This document shows positions 25,308-34,090 of a stretch of DNA of 64,000 nucleotides, piece by piece; position 1 is the first letter of the stretch, and every line of letters starts with the position of its first letter. The notes under the pieces were generated by a model. The model was not told where the DNA came from and made no database searches. It worked only from the letters and a program-made list of their open reading frames with translations. The DNA comes from M3 sp045133615. GTDB lineage: Bacteria > Bacteroidota > Bacteroidia > Bacteroidales > Muribaculaceae. Both the position numbers and the translations under genes were made by a program. The stretch covers positions 1-64,000 of the forward strand of contig JBGUUQ010000054.1 in NCBI GenBank assembly GCA_045133615.1, written 5' to 3'.

Positions 25308-26654
25308 ATGACAGAAAAAAGAGCACAATTCGCAACCCGATTGGGAGTAATAGCCACCACCGTAGGCTCCGCAGTGGGTCTCGGTAATATCTGGAGATTT
25401 CCTTACGAAGCCGGAATGCACGGAGGAGGTGCGTTTCTGCTCGTATATCTTTTCTTCATTTTCATAATCGGCATACCGGTTATCACCGCTGAATTCATCA
25501 TCGGTCGAAACACCGGAAGCAACATTGCCGGAGCGTTTCGCAAACTTGCCGGCAATCGTTCGTGGGGATGGGTCGGATACATCGGTCTGACCTCTTCGCT
25601 GATGATTCTTAGTTTTTACTCGGTTGTGGCCGGATGGACCCTCGAATACATCTATCAATCGATAACAGGATTTTCCGGAGTGCACACACAAGAAGCCCTC
25701 CACGCCCAATTCGACACATTCAGTACATCCAATTGGCGACCGTTGATGTGGACCATAGTATTCCTCACCATCAACCTTTGGATACTGCGACGCGGAGTGC
25801 AAAAAGGTATCGAACGCATGTCAAACATCATGATGCCCGCTCTGTTTCTCATCCTGATTCTTTTCTGCGTCAACTCCCTCTTCATGCCGGGAGCATCCGA
25901 AGGGTTGGCATTCCTCTTCAAGCCCGACTTCTCAAAAATCGATTCCTCAGTACTTATGGGAGCTATGGGACAGGCATTTTTCTCGCTCAGTCTCGGTCTT
26001 GGGTGCCTTATCACCTATTCAAGCTACTTTAACCGCGAAACCCGATTGGTAAGAAGTGCATCTATCATTGCCGGACTCGACACATTGGTAGCCATCCTTG
26101 CCGGAGTAATAATATTCCCCGCCATATTCACATACGGAGTGCAACCTGCCGCCGGTCCCAAACTCGTGTTTGAGATTTTGCCATCCATTTTTGCCGACCT
26201 CCCCGGCGGAATCGTTTGGTCTACATTGTTCTTCATCCTCCTTTTCTTCGCCTCACTCACATCCACAATCTCCATGAGCGAAATATCCATCGCATACTTT
26301 GTGGAAGAAAAGCGCATGACCCGACGAAATGCCACATGGCTCAACTATGCTATTGCCGTAGTGTTCGGCACGCTGTGCGCACTGTCGTTCGGATGCCTCA
26401 ATCACATCACAATCTGTGGCAAGACCATCTTCGACCTATTCGACTTTGTATCCTCCAATATCCTGTTGCCCATAGGAGGAATGGCAATTTCGATATTCGT
26501 CGGATGGTTGCTCGACAAGAGCATTGTCCGCAACGAAGTGACCAACGGCGGAAAAGTGAGCGTGCGCACACTCGGAGCTATCGTGTTTTGCCTGAAATTC
26601 GTTGCCCCCGTATGCATCGCCATCGTATTCCTTTGCGGACTTGGTCTCATCTGA
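25308..26654 (+). CDS. sodium-dependent transporter, NSS/SNF family (second copy)
   Basis: This LeuT-fold symporter has 448 residues and is clearly paralogous to the first copy. It shares GSAVGLGNIWRFPYEAGMHGGGAFL, the EFIIGRNTG segment and FFSLSLGLGCLITYSSYF. The differences in helix 1 (PYEAGMHG against PAETQANG) fall next to the substrate site, so the two copies may carry different substrates. It ends the three-gene operon. A separate promoter for folP lies just downstream. No truncation is visible in either copy. Confidence 0.93.
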   Translation: MTEKRAQFATRLGVIATTVGSAVGLGNIWRFPYEAGMHGGGAFLLVYLFFIFIIGIPVITAEFIIGRNTGSNIAGAFRKLAGNRSWGWVGYIGLTSSLMILSFYSVVAGWTLEYIYQSITGFSGVHTQEALHAQFDTFSTSNWRPLMWTIVFLTINLWILRRGVQKGIERMSNIMMPALFLILILFCVNSLFMPGASEGLAFLFKPDFSKIDSSVLMGAMGQAFFSLSLGLGCLITYSSYFNRETRLVRSASIIAGLDTLVAILAGVIIFPAIFTYGVQPAAGPKLVFEILPSIFADLPGGIVWSTLFFILLFFASLTSTISMSEISIAYFVEEKRMTRRNATWLNYAIAVVFGTLCALSFGCLNHITICGKTIFDLFDFVSSNILLPIGGMAISIFVGWLLDKSIVRNEVTNGGKVSVRTLGAIVFCLKFVAPVCIAIVFLCGLGLI

Positions 26655-26722
26655 AAATATATTTGGTAAAACGGCGTATTTTTGCTACATTCGCAGTTGA
26701 ATAATTGTAATCACCTACGACT

Positions 26723-27571
26723 GTGAGCCGATTCACCCCCTTTTCCATAAATCTGCGCGGTAAATTATATGAATTCGACCGTCCGCAAGTGATGGGTATT
26801 TTAAACGTTACCCCCGACTCTTTCTATGCCGGTTCACGCACCATCGACGAAGGCAGCATTGCCCGACGAGTTGAAACATTGGTTGCTCAAGGAGCCGATA
26901 TGATCGACATCGGAGCATACTCATCCCGCCCCGGAGCCGACAATGTCACACCCGAAGAGGAAACAGCACGCCTGTCGCGCGGAATGAAACTGCTTCGGGA
27001 GATAGCACCCGACATTATAGTCTCCGTCGACACTTTCCGTGCCGAAGTGGCTCGCATTGCAGTTGAGGAGATGGGTGTTGACATCATTAATGACATATCA
27101 GGCGGAGACCTTGACCCCGACATGTTCCCCACAGTGGCTCGATTGAATGTGCCCTACATACTGATGCACATGCGTGGCACCCCCGAAACTATGAACAAAT
27201 ACTGCGACTACAACGACGTGACCGCCGATGTGATAGCCGCCCTTTCTTCCAAGACACGACAATTGTCGCTTCTCGGAGTGAGCGACGTGATTGTCGACCC
27301 CGGATTCGGATTCAGCAAGACAGTTGAGCAAAACTACGAAATGCTCCGTAACCTTGAGGCATTCCACGCTCTCGAACGCCCGCTGCTCATCGGCATCTCC
27401 CGCAAATCGATGATATATCGTCCCCTCGACATCACCCCCGAAGAAGCACTCAACGGCACTACCGTCATCAACACACTCGCGCTGCTACAGGGAGCAGCGA
27501 TACTGCGTGTTCACGACGTAAAAGAAGCTGTAGAAGCGATAAAACTCGTAGGTCTCACCTATCCCAACTAA
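26723..27571 (+). CDS. folP: dihydropteroate synthase
   Basis: The enzyme joins 4-aminobenzoate to the pterin diphosphate in folate synthesis and is the target of sulfonamides. The first signature MGILNVTPDSFYAGSR and the second DIGAYSSRPGA are intact, as are DINDISGG-like and DPGFGFSKTVEQNYEML segments and the terminal RVHDVKEAVEAI. At 282 residues it has the normal length. The start is a GTG; no nearby ATG fits the family. TATTTTTG at 26677-26684 is a possible promoter. It is followed after 14 bp by the diadenylate cyclase gene, a pairing commonly seen in Bacteroidota. Confidence 0.96.
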   Translation: MSRFTPFSINLRGKLYEFDRPQVMGILNVTPDSFYAGSRTIDEGSIARRVETLVAQGADMIDIGAYSSRPGADNVTPEEETARLSRGMKLLREIAPDIIVSVDTFRAEVARIAVEEMGVDIINDISGGDLDPDMFPTVARLNVPYILMHMRGTPETMNKYCDYNDVTADVIAALSSKTRQLSLLGVSDVIVDPGFGFSKTVEQNYEMLRNLEAFHALERPLLIGISRKSMIYRPLDITPEEALNGTTVINTLALLQGAAILRVHDVKEAVEAIKLVGLTYPN

Positions 27572-27585
27572 TTCAATTCTGCCAC

Positions 27586-28359
27586 ATGGAACCATTCGGA
27601 ATTAAAGATGCACTCGACATATTAATAGTAGCCCTATTGCTGTTCTATCTTTATAGAATAATGAAAGAATCGGGGACTATCAACATATTCATCGGTGTCC
27701 TTGCATTCATTGCCGTATGGGTAGTGGCATCCGAAATTCTTGAAATGCGCCTTATCGGAACTATTCTCGACAAGTTTATGAGCATCGGATTGCTCATTCT
27801 CGTCATCCTGTTCCAAGACCAAATAAAACGATTCCTTGTCGAACTTGGCTCGCATCAACGATGGCGTTTCCTGAAGCAACTGTTTCGCCATCGCAAAGCC
27901 ACTCCGGAAGACACCCGGCGATGGATTATGTCCATCGTGTATGCCTGCATGAGCATGTCGAAGAGCAAAACCGGCGCACTGATAGTCATCGAGCAAAACA
28001 TCCCGCTCGACAATTATGAAAAAACAGGCGACATCATCGATGCGACAATCAACACACGCCTTATCGAGAACATATTCTTCAAAAACTCGCCACTACACGA
28101 CGGAGCACTCATCATAGCCCACGACCGTATCAAATCTGCCGGCTGCATACTCCCCGTAAGTCACGACACCAATGTGCCGCGCTCGTTCGGATTGCGCCAT
28201 CGCTCCGCTCTCGGCATTTCACAAGCCACCGACGCATTTGCCATTGTCGTATCGGAAGAAACCGGCAATATTTCCATAGCTCATCACGGAGTACTCTCCA
28301 CCCGACTCAGCTCCACCGATCTTGAGCATCGCTTGTCACGACTCTCAGCTATGGAATAA
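27586..28359 (+). CDS. cdaA: membrane diadenylate cyclase CdaA
   Basis: The enzyme makes cyclic di-AMP from two ATP. Three N-terminal transmembrane helices (about residues 8-75) are followed by the DAC domain. The catalytic motifs are both present: LHDGALI near residue 171 and LRHRSALG near residue 203. The length of 257 residues is usual. It lacks the DisA helical DNA-binding part, so it is of the CdaA class. It lies immediately downstream of folP and is probably cotranscribed. No CdaR-like or phosphodiesterase gene is nearby. In other bacteria cyclic di-AMP controls potassium and turgor; its targets here are not shown. Confidence 0.95.
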   Translation: MEPFGIKDALDILIVALLLFYLYRIMKESGTINIFIGVLAFIAVWVVASEILEMRLIGTILDKFMSIGLLILVILFQDQIKRFLVELGSHQRWRFLKQLFRHRKATPEDTRRWIMSIVYACMSMSKSKTGALIVIEQNIPLDNYEKTGDIIDATINTRLIENIFFKNSPLHDGALIIAHDRIKSAGCILPVSHDTNVPRSFGLRHRSALGISQATDAFAIVVSEETGNISIAHHGVLSTRLSSTDLEHRLSRLSAME

Positions 28360-28400
28360 ATACGATTTTTCAGCCAAATTGTCCAAAAATTTACAAACAA

Positions 28401-28432
28401 TTTGCAATTGCGCAATAATTTTACTAATTTTG
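28401..28432 (+). promoter_or_regulatory. promoter of the modular amylase
   Basis: TTTG (28401-28404), 20 bp, TAATTTTG (28425-28432): a near-consensus Bacteroidetes promoter. The predicted leader is about 60 nt and leads directly to the ATG at 28499. Confidence 0.8.
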
Positions 28433-28501
28433 CAGAAATTAGATAAATAGGATTTATAGACTGCAACTAATTTTATCCTTAATTATATAGTGTTTTTCAT
28501 G

Positions 28502-28510
28502 AAAAAAAAA
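28502..28510 (+). repeat. nine-A tract that breaks the signal-peptide frame
   Basis: ATG at 28499 is followed by nine A. With nine A the frame runs into unrelated residues; with eight A it reads MKKNFFLGLSMLFASVFGAS and continues into the amylase. In the amylase frame itself the sequence upstream ends in a TGA overlapping that ATG. The tract may be a slippage site or an assembly error. Confidence 0.8.
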
Positions 28511-28529
28511 TTTCTTTTTAGGGCTTTCA

Positions 28530-31500
28530 ATGCTTTTTGCGTCGGTATTTGGCGCATCAGCTACCGATTACGGTTTGCCCACCAACATTCAGGATTGTAA
28601 TATCCTCCATTGCTTTGATTGGTCGTGTGCCCAAGTAGAAGCAGAACTCGACAACATTGCCGCAGCAGGTTTCGGTGCGGTTCAATTGTCTCCGATTCAA
28701 GGTAGTGCAAACGCAGGTGCAGAATGGTACTATTGCTATTTGCCCTACGACTTGAAGATTATTTCAAACGGTATTGGTAATGAGACTTCGCTCAAAAGCC
28801 TTTGTACTGCAGCACATCAACGTGGCATCAAGGTTATCGTTGACGTTGTAGCAAACCACGTTAATGGCTCGGCTTCATACCGCGATTCATGGTGGGACCA
28901 AAATGGTCGTCAACGTTGGAACGGTGGTATCGATTATAGCAATCGCTACTCAATCACCCACGGTCAGCTCGGCGACTATGGCGACAACAACTCAGAGGAC
29001 TCTGAAGTACAAGCTCGCGCAAAAGCTCACGTAGAAGCACTTAAAGCATGCGGTGTCGACGGTATCCGTTGGGACGCAGCTAAACATATCGGACTTCCCT
29101 CAGAAGGTTGTAACTTCTGGTCGACAGTAACATCGGTGTCCGGAATGTGGCACTATGGTGAAATTCTCGACAGCCCCGGAGGTGATGGAAACAGCGTAAT
29201 GCAGGAGTACACAAAATATATGTCGGTAACCGACAATGGCTATTGCACTGGTGTGCGTAATGCAGTGAATGGCGGTGGCGTTCCTTCCGGTTATGCCGGT
29301 TGGGCAGCAGGTACAATTGCCGACAACAAAGTAGTGTATTGGGCGGAAAGCCACGATGACTATTCAAACGAATGGCAAGCATCTACTTGGGTATCACAAG
29401 CAGTAATCGACCGCACATGGGCTATTATCGCTTGTCGTAACGGAGCTTCTTCTCTCTACTTCTCTCGTCCGTCTGCAACCAACAAAGATGCAATCAAAGT
29501 AGGTGTGAAAGGTTCAACCAACTTTACATCAAGCCATATCGCAGCAGTAAACAAACTTCGCAATAAAGCAGTTGGTGCTGCCGACTACTTCTCATCTTCA
29601 AATGGTGTTGTCAGCGTAACTCGTAAGGGTGTAGGTGCTGTTATCGTTAAAGGTAGCGGTTCCGGTAGTGTTTCTATTGCCAATGGTAGTGGTTACTGTC
29701 CCGCAGGTACTTACGTAGACCAAGTATCGGGAGCAACATTCACCGTTACAGCCTCTACAATCTCCGGTAACGTAGGTTCAACCGGTATTGCAGTCCTCGT
29801 TATCGATGGCGAGGCTCCCGACACAGGCGATGACAGCGGAAGCACCGGTGGAAGCACCGGCGGCAGCACATCAGGCACTGTAACTATCACCGGCGACTAC
29901 AACATTGCTTATAGCGGCGACAAAGCTAACGTACACTATTGGGGTGGCTCTTCTGAGTCTACTTGGCCCGGTGTAGCCATGACAACCGCTACAGGTTCGG
30001 ATGGTAACACTTATAAAGTAGCAAAGATTGATGCAGCATCTACCGGCGTTGTATTCAACACCAATGGTGACTCAAATAAGACATCCGACCTTACTTACAC
30101 CGGTTCATACATCATGAACGACAACGGCGCTACTTCTACAGCAGTAATTTTCTCAAATGGAGGCAGCTCCGACAGCGGTAGCACCGGCGGCGGCAGCTCA
30201 TCAACAACCGGCGAATATTACGTTTATCTTAAAAACAGTTCTAATTGGTCAAACCCCACAGTTTGGGCATGGGACAGCTCTAACGGCGATGCCAACTGTA
30301 ATAGCAACGGAACATGGCCCGGTGATGCCATGACCTATCAATCAGGCGATTTGTGGAAATGGACTGCACCATCTGGCAAAGTTCCCACAATGATTATTTT
30401 CAGCAACAGCGGCAATCCTCAAACCGATGACCTCACATTTGTAAACGGTGCAACATACAACTGCTCCGGCACAATCGTAAGCACTGATGATAATACCGGT
30501 GGCGACAACACAGGTGGTAGCACAAGCAGCGACCCCGTTCTCAACAGCGGTGAATATGCTGCATTCTTTGAAAATACCGTAGGTTGGTCTACCGTATATG
30601 CATGGGTATGGGATACTTCAAGCAACTATACCGGTGGCACATGGCCCGGTCAAACCTGTACAAATGTAGGCAACAACGTTTGGAAATGGACTGCAAGCCA
30701 AACCATTCCTTCAGGTGCAAAAATCATCTTCAGCAATGGCTCAGGTGGCTCTGTTGGTTCTACTCAGACAGACGACTTGGATTGGGTAAACGGTGGCTAC
30801 TATACCATCAGCGGATACGTTAAAACTATCACTCCTTCTTCAGGCGGCAGCACAGGCGGAGATGACAGCGGCGACAATGGTGACGACGACGGTGATGATG
30901 ATAACGATGACGACAGCGGAAGCACCGGTGGCGGAAACAGCGACTATGTTCCCTCCGGCGCATCTCTCAGCACCAACTATTACAAGACCAACCCCAACGG
31001 CAAGTCCGGTACAAACAAGACTATCAATGTCACCGGTCACCCGGCAAGCAGCGCTCTCAGCAATTGGACTGATGCCGAACTCATCGCTCAAGGTGTGGCT
31101 CGCGACGTAGCACAAGCAATGAAGGGTAATCACGAACGCCCCATCGTGGACTCATATGCACTCTATGCGGCATACGACAACGACAACCTCTATCTTGGTG
31201 TGCAATTCGTATATACCGTATGGGACGCTTATGGAGAAGGTAAACAGCCCGGCGAATCAAAACCCTACAATATGGATGGTCGCATTATGATTGCGTTCGA
31301 CCTTGACCCCGACAAATCGTTCGATGGTTACATCAACGGAACCAAAGCAATCTGGAACGATGAAGGTGCACCGGGCGCAAAATTCAATAATGGCGTAGAT
31401 GCTGTTTGGATTGGTTCTACAAAACCCGGCGTAGGAACTCCCGGCTTCTTTATCCCGACGGCTGATGGACATGCAAGCTATGATGCCGCATACTGCAAAA

Positions 31501-32108
31501 CAAGCACCGTATCCTATGGTTATGCCGACGGATTGCTTCCGAGCATAAGCAATATATATGGTCAAGAAAGTTTCAACTTCAATGCTTCTGTATTGGAAAC
31601 CAACGACGGATTTGTTGATTTGAGCGGCGAAATCGATGCTTCAGCCCACACTTTCTATGAATTCAAAATTCCGTTGTCGCTCCTCGGTATTACAAAAAGC
31701 TATATAACCAGTACCGGTATTGGCGTTCAATACCTCGACATTTATGGTTCAAGCCCTGTTGGTGGTACTCCTTATGATCCCTCATTCTTCGACAATGTAA
31801 CTAACGACTACTCAATGGATCCTTCTTCAAGCCAGGAAAAAGAGGATGAAGATGTAATCACCTACGCATTGGCTCGCGTTGGCAAATTGGATACTTCAAA
31901 CATCCAAGATGTAGCGGTAAGCGACAATTCACTCAAGGTTTACGCAAACAACGGAGTTCTCTACATCGTAGCCGACGAAGATACAGTTGTAACCATCGTA
32001 TCTGCCGACGGTCGCATGACTCAACGCGAAGTTGTTGCCGGCAAGAACGTCATCGACGATCTCAACCGCGGATTCTACATCGTAAATAACACCAAAGTAG
32101 TTCTCTAA
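28530..32108 (+). CDS. large modular exported alpha-amylase (GH13) with starch-binding modules and type IX-like tail
   Basis: The open frame gives 1192 residues, but the natural start is probably the ATG at 28499, out of frame by one base in a nine-A tract. From 28530 only the second half of the signal peptide is encoded. The GH13 barrel occupies about residues 15-330 with intact regions VDVVANHV, GIRWDAAKHI (nucleophile), GEILD (acid) and WAESHDDY, then a C-terminal beta domain. Three CBM26-like starch-binding modules follow, separated by Gly/Ser/Thr-rich linkers. Next come a very acidic Asp/Gly linker and a domain of about 300 residues resembling CBM9/DOMON folds (YAAYDNDNLYLGVQF). The final 70 residues look like a type IX sorting domain (VTIVSADGRMTQ, DLNRGFYIVNN). 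It should act on starch outside the cell. A terminator follows. Confidence 0.9.
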   Translation: MLFASVFGASATDYGLPTNIQDCNILHCFDWSCAQVEAELDNIAAAGFGAVQLSPIQGSANAGAEWYYCYLPYDLKIISNGIGNETSLKSLCTAAHQRGIKVIVDVVANHVNGSASYRDSWWDQNGRQRWNGGIDYSNRYSITHGQLGDYGDNNSEDSEVQARAKAHVEALKACGVDGIRWDAAKHIGLPSEGCNFWSTVTSVSGMWHYGEILDSPGGDGNSVMQEYTKYMSVTDNGYCTGVRNAVNGGGVPSGYAGWAAGTIADNKVVYWAESHDDYSNEWQASTWVSQAVIDRTWAIIACRNGASSLYFSRPSATNKDAIKVGVKGSTNFTSSHIAAVNKLRNKAVGAADYFSSSNGVVSVTRKGVGAVIVKGSGSGSVSIANGSGYCPAGTYVDQVSGATFTVTASTISGNVGSTGIAVLVIDGEAPDTGDDSGSTGGSTGGSTSGTVTITGDYNIAYSGDKANVHYWGGSSESTWPGVAMTTATGSDGNTYKVAKIDAASTGVVFNTNGDSNKTSDLTYTGSYIMNDNGATSTAVIFSNGGSSDSGSTGGGSSSTTGEYYVYLKNSSNWSNPTVWAWDSSNGDANCNSNGTWPGDAMTYQSGDLWKWTAPSGKVPTMIIFSNSGNPQTDDLTFVNGATYNCSGTIVSTDDNTGGDNTGGSTSSDPVLNSGEYAAFFENTVGWSTVYAWVWDTSSNYTGGTWPGQTCTNVGNNVWKWTASQTIPSGAKIIFSNGSGGSVGSTQTDDLDWVNGGYYTISGYVKTITPSSGGSTGGDDSGDNGDDDGDDDNDDDSGSTGGGNSDYVPSGASLSTNYYKTNPNGKSGTNKTINVTGHPASSALSNWTDAELIAQGVARDVAQAMKGNHERPIVDSYALYAAYDNDNLYLGVQFVYTVWDAYGEGKQPGESKPYNMDGRIMIAFDLDPDKSFDGYINGTKAIWNDEGAPGAKFNNGVDAVWIGSTKPGVGTPGFFIPTADGHASYDAAYCKTSTVSYGYADGLLPSISNIYGQESFNFNASVLETNDGFVDLSGEIDASAHTFYEFKIPLSLLGITKSYITSTGIGVQYLDIYGSSPVGGTPYDPSFFDNVTNDYSMDPSSSQEKEDEDVITYALARVGKLDTSNIQDVAVSDNSLKVYANNGVLYIVADEDTVVTIVSADGRMTQREVVAGKNVIDDLNRGFYIVNNTKVVL
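29879..30835 (+). repeat. three tandem starch-binding (CBM26-like) module repeats
   Basis: Three units of about 90 residues begin near 29879, 30211 and 30548. Units two and three share VWAWD or AWVWD, TWPG, WKWTA, IIFSN, QTDDL and VNGxxY; the first is more diverged but keeps STWPGVAMT. The TWPG and aromatic residues are those used by CBM26 to bind alpha-glucan. Module naming is from motif recognition only. Confidence 0.7.
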
Positions 32109-32131
32109 TCATTATTTACGATTTCAATACC

Positions 32132-32165
32132 AAAGCGGCGGGCTTCAAGCTCGCCGCTTTTTTGT
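32132..32165 (+). terminator. terminator of the modular amylase gene
   Basis: AAAGCGGCG pairs with CGCCGCTTT around an inner GCTT/AAGC pairing, followed by a T-run. Confidence 0.9.
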
Positions 32166-32269
32166 TAATATTATCTAATAACCTGCGGACTACATGACTA
32201 TAACACACCGTTTTATTAATTTTGCATAGAGATTATTAAAGTGTATATTTTAATCCTACATATATCGAC

Positions 32270-33946
32270 ATGAAAAAATTTTACCCGATGATATTGGCTC
32301 TCGGAGGACTGCTGGTATCAACCTACGCATCGGCTACCAATGAATACGGACTTGCCGATAACTGCCAAGACGGAGTAATTCTCCACTGCTGGAACTGGTC
32401 GTATAACACCATCAAAGAACAGCTCCCCGAAATAGCTAAAGCCGGCTACACTTCCGTACAAACCTCTCCCGCACAACGTCCAAAAGACTATAGCAGTTCG
32501 TACACGGGAGTTTCAAGCCAATGGTGGAAACTTTACCAACCACTTAATTTCTCAATAGCAACATCCTCGCAAGGCTGGTTGGGCGGTGCGGATGAACTGA
32601 AAGCCCTTTGCGATGAAGCAGACAAATATGGCATCAAAGTAATCGTCGATGTTGTCGCCAACCACATGGCAAGTCTCAGCGACGACAGCAGCGATGAAAA
32701 CAGCCGATACCCGCATGGCGACGCACAGTTTAACACTCGCGATGAACATTACCATACTTATACTTCCATTAATTACAGCAATCGTACATCAATCACTAAC
32801 GGAGATCTTGATCTCCCGGACCTCAATACGGAAAATGAAGAGGTTCAAGCGGCTGTAAAAAATCTTATTAAGGAACTTATCGATTGCGGAGTCGACGGTT
32901 TTCGTTTTGATGCAGCCAAACATATAGCCCTACCCTCTGAAGGCTCAGATTTCTGGACCAATATTTTAGGTTACGCAAAAGAACTTAATCCCGACATATA
33001 TTTTTACGGAGAAATCCTTGATGGTATTACAAGCAGTTCCACAAGTTCAAGTAGTCCTAAAGAATATACCGACATCATGTCTATCACCGACAATCGTTAT
33101 GGCAATAGCGTGATACCTCAAATAAAACGCGGATATATGTATAAATACGACGGATATAATACCCGTACATATTCCAATATATCAGCTAATAGATTGGTTT
33201 TATGGGCTGAATCGCATGATACATTCACAGAAAAAATAGAAAACGGAAGTACCCTTTACACTACATCAGAAGTAAACCGTACATGGGCAATCGTAGGAAG
33301 CCGCTCCGACTACTCCGCGCTCTATTTTGCTCGTCCGACAACCAAAACAAGAACCACTACGACAACCTCTACGACTGTAATTAACGCAAAAATGGGAGAT
33401 ATGTCCACAGAAAATTGGAAAGATCCCGAAGTCGTTGCCGTAAATAAATTCCATAATGCAACAATCGGAGAAAAAGACATACTTGCCATCGAAAATTCTA
33501 ATCTACCTCGATTAGGCGGTATATTGAAAAATAGCGGAGCAGTGCTTGTATATGCCAAAGAATTGGCTGAAGGTGAAACCTATGCTGCCGAATTGGAAAA
33601 TACCGATGCTACAGTCGAACCGGGTGAATATACCGACCTTATTTCGGGCAACACCTTCACCGTCACCTCCTCCACCATATCCGGAGAAATCGGCGAGACC
33701 GGTATTGCCGTATTCTACAAGGGTGCTGATGCTGCCATCGACGATATTATTGCCGACAAAGCAGAAGCAACATATTCGATTAATGGCACTACAATCACCG
33801 TCAGCGGCAACTCATCTGAAATACGTCTCTACAATCTGCAAGGCTGCTTGATAGCGACATCCTTGACTAATGCTATCGAAGCACCAGCCTCCGGAATATA
33901 TATCCTCACAGTCGGCAGCAAAAGCCATAAAATCATCATAAAATAA
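32270..33946 (+). CDS. exported alpha-amylase (GH13) with type IX-like tail
   Basis: This 558-residue amylase has a clear signal peptide (MKKFYPMILALGGLLVSTYASA). The GH13 regions are intact: VDVVANHM, GFRFDAAKHIALP (nucleophile), YFYGEILDG (acid) and LWAESHDTF. It shares its N-terminal pattern (EYGLADNCQDGVILHCWNWS) with the modular amylase before it, so the two are paralogs, but it has no starch-binding modules. The last 60 residues (ISGNS-like strand, IRLYNLQGCLIAT, GIYILTVGSKSHKIIIK) resemble a type IX sorting domain. It has its own TAATTTTG element (32217-32224) and a terminator on each side, so it is probably regulated separately. Location outside the cell is inferred from the tail. Confidence 0.92.
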   Translation: MKKFYPMILALGGLLVSTYASATNEYGLADNCQDGVILHCWNWSYNTIKEQLPEIAKAGYTSVQTSPAQRPKDYSSSYTGVSSQWWKLYQPLNFSIATSSQGWLGGADELKALCDEADKYGIKVIVDVVANHMASLSDDSSDENSRYPHGDAQFNTRDEHYHTYTSINYSNRTSITNGDLDLPDLNTENEEVQAAVKNLIKELIDCGVDGFRFDAAKHIALPSEGSDFWTNILGYAKELNPDIYFYGEILDGITSSSTSSSSPKEYTDIMSITDNRYGNSVIPQIKRGYMYKYDGYNTRTYSNISANRLVLWAESHDTFTEKIENGSTLYTTSEVNRTWAIVGSRSDYSALYFARPTTKTRTTTTTSTTVINAKMGDMSTENWKDPEVVAVNKFHNATIGEKDILAIENSNLPRLGGILKNSGAVLVYAKELAEGETYAAELENTDATVEPGEYTDLISGNTFTVTSSTISGEIGETGIAVFYKGADAAIDDIIADKAEATYSINGTTITVSGNSSEIRLYNLQGCLIATSLTNAIEAPASGIYILTVGSKSHKIIIK

Positions 33947-33974
33947 AATATCGACACACTCCTCCCCTATACAG

Positions 33975-34009
33975 CAATCGCGGCTTAATGATAAGTCGCG
34001 ATTGTTTTT
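33975..34009 (+). terminator. terminator of the second amylase gene
   Basis: CAATCGCGGCTT pairs with AAGTCGCGATTG (one G-T pair) with a 6-nt loop, followed by TTTTTA. Confidence 0.88.
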
Positions 34010-34074
34010 ATAGATATTGGCTGCATCTCGTGAAATTTTTTGGTCCGTTGCTTTTATTTTGCTTTCGATTATCG

Positions 34075-34082
34075 TATCTTTG
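34075..34082 (+). promoter_or_regulatory. -7 element of the Fur-family gene
   Basis: TATCTTTG lies eight bases before the ATG at 34091. With the usual distance from this element to the start point, the mRNA would begin at or within a few bases of the start codon. Confidence 0.55.
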
Positions 34083-34090
34083 TACACGCA

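Noticed and set aside
25038..25802. 254-codon open frame on the minus strand across the NSS genes
   Set aside because: It lies antisense to two well-supported transporters and the small gene, has no family resemblance and has shadow-type composition.
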